DNA of 64,000 bases from Streptomyces sp. ISL-43 (lineage in GTDB: Bacteria > Actinomycetota > Actinomycetes > Streptomycetales > Streptomycetaceae), in contig NZ_JAGGOT010000042.1 of the NCBI RefSeq assembly GCF_018614195.1, forward strand, positions 24,280 to 88,279, written 5' to 3'. Under the pieces are notes generated by a model that worked only from the letters and a program-made list of their open reading frames with translations, did no database searches and had not been told where the DNA came from. This document shows positions 18,855 through 29,728 of this stretch, in pieces. The position numbers and the translations under genes are program-made. Position 1 is the stretch's first letter. Each line of letters starts with the position of its first letter.

Positions 18855-19514
18855 TCACGCCCCGATCCGGTAGAGCGAGTGGGTCCAGGAGAAGGTGCCG
18901 TTGTCCACGTACCAGGCGTGCGAGGCCCAGTTGTAGCGGTCGCTGGAAGGCCACGGGTCGCCCCAGTACACCCAGCTGTTCGCGGTGTCGTAGCCGTAGA
19001 CGACGTGCATGTGGCCACCGCCGTTGGACCACTGGATGCGGGTCTCGACCGGGCGGTCGGCGTTGATCTCGCTCTGCACGGTGGAGTACTGGAGCCAGCC
19101 GTTGACGTAGGAGCCGGAGTTGATGCCGGCCCAGCGCAGGGCGGTCTGCACGTTGCCGAGGGTGGCCTGGTTGTTGGGGCAGTCGTAGCCCTGCTGGCGG
19201 TTGAAGGCGGCGTTGCAGAACTGGTTCTGGCTGTAGCCGCGGCCGAACCAGGTGGCGATGGTGTTGCCGGCCGCGGCCCAGCACCAGTTGGTCTTCTGCT
19301 GTGCCTGCATGGTGATGCCGAGCCGCTTGTACGCCAGGGCCGCGTTCTCGGCGGCCCCGGTGTTCCCGGCGGTCTCGGTCACATCGGTGACGGCGGTCAT
19401 GGCGGTGGCGGAGCCCGGACCGGCATCGGCGGCGGTGGCGGTACCGGTGGGCAGGGCGAGGAGCAGGGCGGTGACGAAGGCGGCGAGGTGGAGCCGCCGG
19501 TGGGGATTGCGCAT
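18855..19514 (-). CDS. Secreted papain-like cysteine protease (AvrRpt2/C39-like)
   Basis: Predicted extracellular cysteine protease. The 219-residue precursor has a signal peptide (MRNPHRRLHLAAFVTALLLA, cleavage near residue 29). The active-site segment is QQKTNWCWAAAG with C78 following the Gln/Trp typical of AvrRpt2-like enzymes. A GGGHMHVVYGYD block supplies the catalytic His (H168 or H170), and YWGDPW follows with D186, consistent with a Cys-His-Asp triad. Two further cysteines (CNAAFN, DCPNN) may form a disulfide outside the cell. The ATG at 19514 is chosen because it opens a proper signal peptide. Natural substrates are unknown. Confidence 0.8.
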   Translation of the reverse strand: MRNPHRRLHLAAFVTALLLALPTGTATAADAGPGSATAMTAVTDVTETAGNTGAAENAALAYKRLGITMQAQQKTNWCWAAAGNTIATWFGRGYSQNQFCNAAFNRQQGYDCPNNQATLGNVQTALRWAGINSGSYVNGWLQYSTVQSEINADRPVETRIQWSNGGGHMHVVYGYDTANSWVYWGDPWPSSDRYNWASHAWYVDNGTFSWTHSLYRIGA

Positions 19515-19631
19515 CGCGTTCCTCCCGAGGTGGGGAGTGGGGGTGGAGGAGCGCGTCCGGACGCTGAGGAGGAGCATCAGGGTGTTGTCGGGAACAGGTC
19601 AACAGGCTTCAATACGGCGTGACATCGCGGT

Positions 19632-19740
19632 GTGAACGGTGGGGCTGAAGTGTGAACGTCCGCCATCGGTCCACCTGGACCCACCCGGGCCTCGGACCTC
19701 GTCCGCGCGGCCGCCCGCACCACCGCGCGTGAACGTTCAC
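19632..19740. promoter_or_regulatory. Repeated GTGAAC motifs and 12-bp palindrome in divergent promoter region
   Basis: GTGAAC occurs at 19632-19637, 19652-19657 and 19729-19734. The last copy is part of the perfect palindrome GTGAACGTTCAC (19729-19740), which ends 13 bp before the regulator ATG and abuts its AGGAGGAGG ribosome binding site. The pattern resembles operator half-sites for a dimeric DNA-binding protein, possibly the adjacent regulator itself. Confidence 0.5.
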
Positions 19741-19753
19741 AGGAGGAGGCGCC

Positions 19754-20707
19754 ATGCGGTCGAGTGCTGAGCGCACCTTCTCGGACAGCACCCCGGAGCT
19801 GCCGCACCTGCTGCACACCGGGCCCTTCCACCTGGCGCTCCGCGCCGCCCTCACCGCCCGCGGGCTGCCCCTGCACCGGGTTCAGCACCGGCTCGCCGCC
19901 CGCGGCATCAAGATCGGGGTGACCAGCCTCAGTTACTGGCAGCAGGGCGCCCGGCGGCCGCGCCGCGCCGAGTCCCTGAAGGCCGTAGGGGCCCTGGAGC
20001 AGATCCTCGAACTGCCCGAGGGCACCCTGCTGCGGCTGCTGGAAGCGCCGGAACCCGCCGGCCCGGAGACGGCCCGGCCTCCCGCCCGCTCCTACCGGGC
20101 GCTGTTCAGCGTGGGCGCGGCCGTGGAAGGACTGCTGGCCGGCATGGAACTGCCCGCCGACGGCGGCCTGCACACCGTCGGCCACCACGAGCGGGTGCGG
20201 ATCGGGCCCGCCGGGCAGCTGCTGGGCCGCGAGTCGCAGCACGTCGTACGGGCCCACCGCGACGGGGTCGACCGGTACATCGCCGTCCACCACGGCGACC
20301 CGGGCTGCGATCCGGCGCGCATCCGGGTGCGGGCCGACGAGAACTGCCGGACCGGGCGGATCCGGCGCCACCCCGAGGCCGAGGTGGTCGTCGCCGAGCT
20401 GCTCTTCGACGCCCGGCTGCGCGCCGGGGACACGTACGTCTTCGGCTACGGCTTCGAGGACGGTACGGGCGGCCGCAGCGCCGAGTACGTGCGCGGCTTC
20501 AGCTACACGGGCGGGCAGTACGTGCTCCAGGTCCGCTTCGACGAGGCCGCGCTGCCGGTGCGCTGCCGCCGCTTCACCCGCAGCGGGCCGGACGCGCCGC
20601 GCGGGTGGCTCGCGGACCTGACCCCGAGCGGCCCGCACCGCGCCGTGCACCTGGTGGAGCAGGGGGTGCGGCGCGGGGTCCTGGGGATCGGCTGGGACTG
20701 GGAATGA
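19754..20707 (+). CDS. Helix-turn-helix regulatory protein, Streptomyces-type
   Basis: Putative transcriptional regulator of 317 residues. An N-terminal XRE-like helix-turn-helix is suggested in about residues 24-95 (GPFHLALRAALTARGLPLHRV, then TSLSYWQQGARRPRR and ALEQILELPEGTL). The C-terminal 200 residues form an unrecognised beta-rich-looking sensor-type domain. AGGAGGAGG lies 5 nt upstream of the ATG. It is divergent from the secreted cysteine protease, with repeated GTGAAC motifs between them, which suggests local or autogenous control. The ligand is unknown. Confidence 0.65.
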   Translation: MRSSAERTFSDSTPELPHLLHTGPFHLALRAALTARGLPLHRVQHRLAARGIKIGVTSLSYWQQGARRPRRAESLKAVGALEQILELPEGTLLRLLEAPEPAGPETARPPARSYRALFSVGAAVEGLLAGMELPADGGLHTVGHHERVRIGPAGQLLGRESQHVVRAHRDGVDRYIAVHHGDPGCDPARIRVRADENCRTGRIRRHPEAEVVVAELLFDARLRAGDTYVFGYGFEDGTGGRSAEYVRGFSYTGGQYVLQVRFDEAALPVRCRRFTRSGPDAPRGWLADLTPSGPHRAVHLVEQGVRRGVLGIGWDWE

Positions 20708-20729
20708 GCGCGGACGGCCCGGTCGCGGG

Positions 20730-21161
20730 TCAGCCCGCGATGAGCTTGCCGCCCTCGGCCCTCACCGGGACCTCGGGCAGCGGGTCACCGGCCGGGCCGC
20801 GCAGCACCTTGCCCGTGGTCACGTCGAAGCGGCTGCCGTGGCAGGGGCAGTTCCCCTGGCCCTCGACGATCTTGTCCAGTACGCAGCCGGCGTGGGTGCA
20901 CTGGGCGCTGAACGCCTTGTACTGTCCCGCCTCCGCGCAGCTGACCAGGAGCTTCTCCTTCCGGAACAGCATCGCGCCGCCGACCGGCACATCGGACGCG
21001 GCGCCCAGCTCGACGGGCTCGGCGGGGACCGCCGGGGAACCGGCGCCGCTGTCGGACTCGGTGGAGCAGGCCGTGAGCGCCGCTCCCGCACCGGCGGCCC
21101 CGACGGTCGCTGCGGCGCCCTTGAGCACGGTACGGCGGGCTGCGGGCGGCAAGGCGGACAT
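20730..21161 (-). CDS. Rieske [2Fe-2S] protein, Tat-exported lipoprotein
   Basis: Small electron-transfer protein of 143 residues. A twin-arginine signal (R9-R10, RRTVLKGA) precedes a lipobox LTAC with C32, so it should be a Tat-exported lipoprotein on the outer face of the membrane. The Rieske cluster motifs are complete: C88-T-H90-x2-C93 and C105-P-C107-H108. C88, H90, C105 and H108 are the expected cluster ligands, and C93/C107 the structural disulfide. It stands alone with no cytochrome bc1 or dioxygenase partner nearby, so its redox partner is unknown. Confidence 0.88.
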   Translation of the reverse strand: MSALPPAARRTVLKGAAATVGAAGAGAALTACSTESDSGAGSPAVPAEPVELGAASDVPVGGAMLFRKEKLLVSCAEAGQYKAFSAQCTHAGCVLDKIVEGQGNCPCHGSRFDVTTGKVLRGPAGDPLPEVPVRAEGGKLIAG

Positions 21162-21232
21162 GCGGTTCTCCCGGGGGCTGGTCGGCTGGGTCCCCCGACG
21201 ATACCGCCGGCCGATGGGATACCTTCCCCCGC

Positions 21233-22147
21233 GTGATCGTCGTCGGTGGAGAAGCCCTGATCGACCTGGTGCCCGTGGCGCGGCCGCCGGGCGCCCTGCT
21301 GCCCCGGCCGGGCGGCGGACCGTACAACACCGCGCTCGCGCTGGGCCGGCTGGGCGCGCGGGTCGCCTTCTGCTCCCGGGTCTCGACGGACGGCTTCGGC
21401 GACTCGCTGCTCGCGGGGCTGCGCGCGGCCGGTGTGGACCTCTCGCTGGTCCAGCGCGGGCCGGAGCCCACCACGCTGGCGGTGCCCTCGCTGGCCCCGG
21501 ACGGCTCGGCGGCGTACGGCTTCTACGTCGAAGGCACGGCCGACCGGCTGTTCCGCCTGCCGCCCGCGCTTCCGGCGGGGGTACGGGCCCTCGCGCTCGG
21601 CACCTGCTCGCTGGTGCTGGAGCCCGGGGCCGGCGCCTACGAGGCCCTGCTGCGCCGGGAGTCGGGGCGCGGGCTGCTGACCCTGCTCGACCCCAACATC
21701 CGGCCGGCGCTGATCGCCGACCCGGCGGCCTACCGGGCCCGCTTCCTGTCCTGGCTGCCCCACGTCCGCGTGCTGAAGCTGTCGCAGGAGGACGCGGCGT
21801 GGCTGGGCGGGCGGGTCGGCGACTGGCTGGCCGCGGGTCCCTCAGCGGTGGTGCTCACCCGGGGAGCGGCGGGCATGACGGTGTGGACGCGGGAGGGAGA
21901 GGAGTACTCGGCGTCCTCCCGCCGGGTCGAGGTGGTGGACACCATCGGGGCGGGCGACACCGTGAACGCGGCGCTGCTGCACCGGCTTTCGGGCAGCGCG
22001 GCCGGCGGGGACGGATGGGGCGGATGGGGCGGTGGGGGCGGCACGGGTCCGGTGGACTGGCCCGGGGTTCTCTCCTACGCCGCCCACGCGGCCGCGCTGA
22101 CCTGCGCACGGGCGGGCGCGGAGCCCCCGTACGCGGCCGAGCTCTGA
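21233..22147 (+). CDS. PfkB-family carbohydrate kinase
   Basis: ATP-dependent sugar kinase of the ribokinase/PfkB family, 304 residues; the substrate is probably a sugar such as fructose, but this is not determined. The PGGGPYNTALALGRLGARV region (about 26-44) is signature 1, and VDTIGAGDTVNAAL (about 236-249, catalytic Asp in GAGD) is signature 2. The GTG at 21233 has no clear Shine-Dalgarno sequence and may be leaderless. A Gly/Trp-rich insertion (GGDGWGGWGGGGGTGP) lies just after signature 2, an unusual low-complexity loop. Confidence 0.85.
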   Translation: MIVVGGEALIDLVPVARPPGALLPRPGGGPYNTALALGRLGARVAFCSRVSTDGFGDSLLAGLRAAGVDLSLVQRGPEPTTLAVPSLAPDGSAAYGFYVEGTADRLFRLPPALPAGVRALALGTCSLVLEPGAGAYEALLRRESGRGLLTLLDPNIRPALIADPAAYRARFLSWLPHVRVLKLSQEDAAWLGGRVGDWLAAGPSAVVLTRGAAGMTVWTREGEEYSASSRRVEVVDTIGAGDTVNAALLHRLSGSAAGGDGWGGWGGGGGTGPVDWPGVLSYAAHAAALTCARAGAEPPYAAEL

Positions 22148-22196
22148 CGCTTCCGCCTCTCTGGCTTCCGCCTCTCGGGTTTGGGCCCTCGGGGCC

Positions 22197-22802
22197 TCAG
22201 CGCAGCGCCGCCCAGACGGTCCTGGCCAGGGCGGGGGCGAAGTCCTCGACCGGGTCGACCGTGTCGGGGCCGGAGAAGTGCAGGAAGAAGGCCCGCTGGA
22301 AGCAGGCGCCGAGCAGCAGCGCGGCGGCGGCCCGCGGGTCGGCGTCGGGGCGGAGCCGGCCCCGTTCGAGTTCCCGGAGCAGGTGGCCGGTCAGGGCCTC
22401 CAGCACGATGTGCGGGCCCGCGCCGATGCTCCGTACGCCCTCGCGGTGGCGGGTGAGCAGGACGGGGTCCGCGAAGAGCGAGGCGGCCATGGGCATGGCG
22501 TCGGCGTAGAAGAGCGAGGCGTGGCGGGCGATCTCGGCGAGCCGCTCCTCGACCGGCTGCTCCCCGGGATCGGTGGTGAGCGCCGCCATCATCGCCCCGG
22601 CGTTGGGGCGCCGCTCCATCAGCACGCGCACGAACAGTTCTTCCTTGTTCGCGAAGTACTTGTAGAGCGCGGCCTCCGAACAGCCGGCTTCGCGGGCGAT
22701 CGCCTTGGTGGTGGCGTTGGCCAGCCCGCTGGTGCGCATCAGCGTCTCGGCGGCGTCCAGCAGGCGCTCGGGGGTGGGCCGGCTTGACTTGGGGGTGAGC
22801 AT
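22197..22802 (-). CDS. TetR-family transcriptional regulator
   Basis: 201-residue repressor-type protein. The N-terminal HTH covers about residues 11-57 (RLLDAAETLMRTSG, TTKAIAREAGCSEAALYKYFANKEELF), followed by a helical ligand-binding domain. It is divergent from an NAD(P)-binding protein gene. A gggtgag/ctcaccc palindrome at 22825-22844 and an extra half-site over its own start make control of both genes likely. The inducer is unknown. Confidence 0.93.
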   Translation of the reverse strand: MLTPKSSRPTPERLLDAAETLMRTSGLANATTKAIAREAGCSEAALYKYFANKEELFVRVLMERRPNAGAMMAALTTDPGEQPVEERLAEIARHASLFYADAMPMAASLFADPVLLTRHREGVRSIGAGPHIVLEALTGHLLRELERGRLRPDADPRAAAALLLGACFQRAFFLHFSGPDTVDPVEDFAPALARTVWAALR

Positions 22803-22824
22803 TCGCTCACCCTAGCGGAAGCAG

Positions 22825-22844
22825 GGGTGAGTAAACGCTCACCC
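22825..22844. promoter_or_regulatory. Probable TetR operator
   Basis: GGGTGAG (22825-22831) and CTCACCC (22838-22844) form a perfect inverted repeat with a 6-bp centre, between the divergent TetR gene and the NAD(P)-binding protein gene. A further CTCACCC half-site at 22806-22812 sits just upstream of the TetR start codon. Confidence 0.7.
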
Positions 22845-22871
22845 ACCCATTATCGGGATGCGGGAGCCAGG

Positions 22872-23522
22872 ATGAGACTCACGGTGTTCGGAGCCACGGG
22901 CGGAGTCGGCCACGAGGTCGTCCGGCAGGCGCTCGACGCGGGACACGAGGTGACGGCGGTCGTCCGCGATCCGGCGCGGCTGGAGGTCCCGGCGCACGAG
23001 CGGCTCCGGGTGGTGGTGGTCCGGGACCTGACGGACGAGGAGGCGCTGATCCCGGTCCTGGAGGGCCGGGAGGCGGTGGTCTCCGCGCTCGGGCCCGCGA
23101 GCAACAAGCAGGCCAGGCTCACCCCGGTCGCGGGCCCGGCCCTGCGGTCGATCGTCTCGGCGATGGACCGGGCGGGGGTGAGCCGCCTGTCGGCGGTCAG
23201 CGCGGCGCCGGTGGCCCCCGACGGGCCGGAGGACGGCGCGCTCACCCGGCTGCTGGTCTACCCGCTGCTGCGCCGGGCGCTGCGGGACCTGTACGCGGAC
23301 CTCGCGGTGATGGAGGCGGCGATCGCCGCCAGCCGCACCCGGTGGACGGTGATCCGCCCGCCGCGCCTGCTGAACCGGCCGCGCACCGGGACCTACCGCC
23401 GCGCGATCGACGCCAACGTTCCGGGCGGCAAGGTCGTCTCCCGCGCGGACGTCGCGGACGCGCTCCTGACCACCCTGTCCGACCCCTCGACGGCCGGCCA
23501 CGCGATCGGCATCGCCGCCTAA
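22872..23522 (+). CDS. NAD(P)-binding atypical SDR (NmrA/YwnB-like)
   Basis: 216-residue Rossmann-fold protein with the dinucleotide-binding motif GATGGVG (7-13) at the extreme N terminus. The YWNB/BVR-B-like pattern includes SALGPASN and the mid-protein segment RWTVIRPPRLLNR. Such proteins are reductases or redox-sensing regulators; the substrate cannot be told. The ATG at 22872 is chosen for its position directly before the Rossmann strand, with GGGAGCCAGG upstream. It is divergent from, and probably controlled by, the TetR regulator. Confidence 0.85.
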   Translation: MRLTVFGATGGVGHEVVRQALDAGHEVTAVVRDPARLEVPAHERLRVVVVRDLTDEEALIPVLEGREAVVSALGPASNKQARLTPVAGPALRSIVSAMDRAGVSRLSAVSAAPVAPDGPEDGALTRLLVYPLLRRALRDLYADLAVMEAAIAASRTRWTVIRPPRLLNRPRTGTYRRAIDANVPGGKVVSRADVADALLTTLSDPSTAGHAIGIAA

Positions 23523-23537
23523 GGGTGCCCGCGGGTA

Positions 23538-23574
23538 ACGCCGGCGGGGCTGGATCCTCCAGCCCCGCCGGCGT
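23538..23574. terminator. Bidirectional terminator between the SDR gene and uvrA
   Basis: A 17-bp perfect stem (23538-23554 against 23558-23574) with a 3-nt loop is followed by TTTGAGG. It lies between two convergent genes. The GGGGCTGGA core followed by GTTTGAGG is, from memory, a terminator type found in many copies in Streptomyces genomes. Confidence 0.9.
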
Positions 23575-23630
23575 TTGAGGCACGGCCACGGCGCCGCAGC
23601 CGCAAACGGCGCCGCACCCACCCCGGAGGG

Positions 23631-26636
<3,006 letters not shown>

Positions 26637-26832
26637 GCCGGTCCGCACCTTTCTTGAGAGAGCGGGGGCACGGGCCCCCGTCCCAGGGTATTGGGGGGCG
26701 CCTCTGCGATGGACTCGGAGACTGGGCTCCGTGGACTCCGAGCGTATAGCACGTGCATTCGATTTCCGGCACTACGCCAATCGCTTCACCCGATCGTGTG
26801 GCGGCGACCCTCGAAGGACTAGGCTCGTCCGC

Positions 26833-27528
26833 ATGATTGATCATGTGCACGACCTGCGATCTGTACGTGAAGCCACGGACCGGCTGCTGACCGCGGCCGC
26901 GAAGCTGGACGACGCCGCCCTGGCCGAAGAGTCACATCTCCCCGGCTGGACCCGCGGCCACATCCTGGCCCACCTCGCCCACAACGCCGACGCCCTGGTA
27001 AACGTTTTCGAGGGCCTCCCGATGTACGAGAGCGCCGAGAGCCGCGAGGCCGACATCGAGCGCGACTTCGGCCGGCCTCTCCTGGAACAGCTCGAGGACG
27101 TCCGGAATTCCGCCACCCGCTGGGAGGCCGTGGCCGAGCGCCCGCAGGACTGGACCCGCGTCGTGGAGCTGCGCAACGGCGTCACCGACGTCGCCGCCCG
27201 CGTCCCCTTCCGGCGCCTGATCGAGGTCGAGCTGCACCACGTCGACCTGAACATCGGCTACAAGCTCTCGGACCTCCCCGAGGAGTTCACCGACCGGGAG
27301 ATCGACTTCCTCGCCGATCGCTGGTCGGGCCGTCCGGACGTGCCGCCGGTGACGCTGCGGGCAGCCATGCCCGGCCAGGTCTGGCACACCGGCGGCACCG
27401 AGGGCACCCCGGTGGTCCTCGAGGGCCCCAAGGACGAACTGCTCGGCTGGCTGGCCGGGCGCGGTCTCCGGGGTGCCCACCTCGCCGTCCTGGCCGGCGA
27501 CGGCCTGCCCGAGCTCCCCCCGCTCTAG
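26833..27528 (+). CDS. Mycothiol-dependent maleylpyruvate isomerase-family enzyme
   Basis: 231-residue member of the DinB-like MDMPI_N superfamily, which uses a divalent metal and, in actinobacteria, often mycothiol as thiol cofactor. The metal-site histidines are visible in GWTRGHILAHLAHNAD (about 37-52) and in ELHHVDLNIGY (about 135-145). The C-terminal part matches the SCP2-like wing of the family. The actual reaction is unknown. The ATG at 26833 is chosen; the upstream frame overlaps the uvrA control region. The MBL-fold gene begins 10 bp after its stop and is probably cotranscribed. Confidence 0.82.
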   Translation: MIDHVHDLRSVREATDRLLTAAAKLDDAALAEESHLPGWTRGHILAHLAHNADALVNVFEGLPMYESAESREADIERDFGRPLLEQLEDVRNSATRWEAVAERPQDWTRVVELRNGVTDVAARVPFRRLIEVELHHVDLNIGYKLSDLPEEFTDREIDFLADRWSGRPDVPPVTLRAAMPGQVWHTGGTEGTPVVLEGPKDELLGWLAGRGLRGAHLAVLAGDGLPELPPL

Positions 27529-27537
27529 GATGCCGAT

Positions 27538-28194
27538 ATGACATACAGCGGAACGGTCAAGGTCGGCGGTCCGGCCGACGTGCACGAACTCTCGAACCTG
27601 ATGATTTCCAAGGTCGCGGTGGGCGGGATGAACAACAACGCCTACCTGCTGCGCTGCCGTGCCACCGACGAGCAGTTGCTGATCGACGCGGCCGCGGAGC
27701 CGGAGACGCTGCTGAGCCTGATCGGCGACAGCGGCATCGCGTCCGTGGTCACGACGCACCGGCACGGCGACCACTGGGGCGCGCTCCAGGCGGTGGTCGA
27801 GGCGACCGGCGCGCGGACGTACGCGGGCGCCCACGACGCCGAGGGCATCCCGGTCGCCACCGACGTGCTCGTCGCGGACGGGGACACGATCACCGTCGGA
27901 CGGATCACGCTGACCGCCCGCCACCTGGTCGGCCACACGCCCGGCTCGATCGCGCTGGTCTACGACGACCCGCACGGCCACCCGCACGTGTTCACCGGCG
28001 ACTGCCTCTTCCCGGGCGGCGTCGGCAACACCTGGGGTGACCCGAAGGCCTTCGCCCGGCTCGTCGACGACGTCGAGCACAAGCTCTTCGAGCAACTGCC
28101 GGACGAGACCTGGGTCTACCCGGGCCACGGCAACGACACCACGCTCGGCGCCGAGCGGCCGCACCTGGCCCAATGGCGCGAGCGCGGCTGGTAG
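27538..28194 (+). CDS. MBL-fold metallohydrolase (glyoxalase II-like)
   Basis: 218-residue metallo-beta-lactamase-fold hydrolase. The zinc-site signature THRHGDHW (HxHxDH, about 74-81) is complete, with downstream ligands in HTPGS (about 126-130), FTGDCLFPGG and the terminal PGHGNDT. The closest familiar role is hydrolysis of thiol esters such as hydroxyacylglutathione, or mycothiol esters in actinobacteria; this is a family-level inference. It follows the mycothiol-dependent enzyme by 9 bp, which fits a thiol-conjugate detoxification pair. Confidence 0.88.
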   Translation: MTYSGTVKVGGPADVHELSNLMISKVAVGGMNNNAYLLRCRATDEQLLIDAAAEPETLLSLIGDSGIASVVTTHRHGDHWGALQAVVEATGARTYAGAHDAEGIPVATDVLVADGDTITVGRITLTARHLVGHTPGSIALVYDDPHGHPHVFTGDCLFPGGVGNTWGDPKAFARLVDDVEHKLFEQLPDETWVYPGHGNDTTLGAERPHLAQWRERGW

Positions 28195-28295
28195 CGGGTA
28201 CCGAATCCGTCAACCTTGCGCCGGACTGCACTCCTTCCGGTCGATGATGGCCGAACGCACGTCCTGGGGGTGCGGGGCGGGGTAATTGCTGCAGC

Positions 28296-29705
28296 ATGCA
28301 ACAGGACCCCTCCCCGGCCGCCCCGGCCATCCCCACCCTCGCGGACCCCACCCCCGCGGACCTCGCCCCCGCGGCCCCGCGCCCCTCGATGCTCCGGCTC
28401 GCCTCGGCCTCCCTCGCCGGCACCGCCATCGAGTTCTACGACTTCTTCGTCTACGGCACCGCCGCCGCCCTGGTGCTCGGCCCGCTCTTCTTCCCCTCTT
28501 TCTCGCCGCTCGCCGCCACCCTCGCCGCCTTCGGCACCTTCGGCGTCGGCTTCCTCGCCCGCCCCCTGGGCTCCGCCGTCTTCGGCCACATCGGGGACCG
28601 CCACGGCCGCCGCCCGGTGCTGCTCGGCTCCCTGCTGCTGACCGGCCTCGCCACGGTGGCGGTGGGCTGCGTTCCCTCGTACGCCTCGATCGGTGTGGCC
28701 GCGCCGATCCTGCTGGTCGTGCTGCGCTTCCTCCAGGGCTTCGGCCTCGGCGGTGAGTGGGGAGGCGCGGTACTGCTGACCGCCGAGCACGCCCCCGAGC
28801 GGCGGCGCGGGCTGTGGTCGAGCTTCCCGCAGATGGGCCCGGCCGTCGGGTTCCTGCTGGCCAACGGCCTGATGCTGACCCTGTCGGGCACGCTCACCGA
28901 CGGACAGTTCGCCGCCTGGGGCTGGCGGGTGCCGTTCTGGGCGGCGGGGCTGCTGGCGCTGGCCGGGCTGTGGCTGCGCCGCTCGGTGGAGGAGACCCCG
29001 CAGTTCCGCGCGCTCGCCGAGACCGGCCGCCGGGCGGACGCCCCACTGGCCGAGGTCGTACGGGACCACTGGCGGCTGCTCCTGCTGACCGGCGGGGCAC
29101 TGGCCGTGGGCTACGCCGTCTTCTACGCGGTCACCACCTGGTCGCTGGCCTACGCCACCGAGCACCTCGGCGTGCACCGCACGGTGATGCTGGCGTGCAT
29201 CATGGCGGCCGTCGCGCTCAAGGGCCTGGCGACCCCGGCGGTCGCGGTGCTCGGCGACCGCTACGGCCGCCGCCCGCTGTGCCTGGCCGGCTGCGCGGCC
29301 TGCGTGCTGTGGATGTTCCCGTTCGTGGCGCTGCTGCGCACGGCGGACCCGCTGCTGATGACGCTGGGACTGCTCGGCGCCCTGCTCGGCATGGTGACGA
29401 TGTTCGCGGTGGTGGGCGCGTACCTGCCCGAGCTGTACGCCCCGCGGATCCGCTGCACGGGCGCGGCCGTCGGCTACAACCTCGGCGGAGTGCTGGGCGG
29501 CGCCCTGACCCCGATCGCGGCGACGGCCCTGGCGGACGGCTCGGGCCCGCCGTGGGCGGTCGCGGTGTACCTGACGGCGATCGCCACGGTCTCACTGACC
29601 TGCTTCGCACTGCTCCCGGAAACGAACCCGGTGGTCGTACGGCAGCGGACGGGCGCCGTGGCGGAATCGGAAGCGGGGGCGGCCGAAGCGGCCGCCCCCG
29701 TGTAG
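28296..29705 (+). CDS. MFS transporter, metabolite:H+ symporter (MHS) family
   Basis: 469-residue inner-membrane transporter with about 12 hydrophobic segments. MHS features are clear: GTAIEFYDFFVYG in TM1 (about 44-56), the loop 2-3 motif GHIGDRHGRRPVL (about 94-106), and LRFLQGFGLGGEWGGAVLL (about 144-162). Relatives carry compounds such as shikimate, alpha-ketoglutarate, citrate or betaine by proton symport; the substrate here is unknown. It is convergent with terC, with 23 bp between the stop codons. Confidence 0.9.
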   Translation: MQQDPSPAAPAIPTLADPTPADLAPAAPRPSMLRLASASLAGTAIEFYDFFVYGTAAALVLGPLFFPSFSPLAATLAAFGTFGVGFLARPLGSAVFGHIGDRHGRRPVLLGSLLLTGLATVAVGCVPSYASIGVAAPILLVVLRFLQGFGLGGEWGGAVLLTAEHAPERRRGLWSSFPQMGPAVGFLLANGLMLTLSGTLTDGQFAAWGWRVPFWAAGLLALAGLWLRRSVEETPQFRALAETGRRADAPLAEVVRDHWRLLLLTGGALAVGYAVFYAVTTWSLAYATEHLGVHRTVMLACIMAAVALKGLATPAVAVLGDRYGRRPLCLAGCAACVLWMFPFVALLRTADPLLMTLGLLGALLGMVTMFAVVGAYLPELYAPRIRCTGAAVGYNLGGVLGGALTPIAATALADGSGPPWAVAVYLTAIATVSLTCFALLPETNPVVVRQRTGAVAESEAGAAEAAAPV

Positions 29706-29728
29706 CCCCGTAGGACCTACCGGCGCGT

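Noticed and set aside
20730..23522. Part of a secondary metabolite gene cluster (Rieske, kinase, TetR, reductase)
   Set aside because: No biosynthetic core enzyme is present; the genes are single units with separate control.
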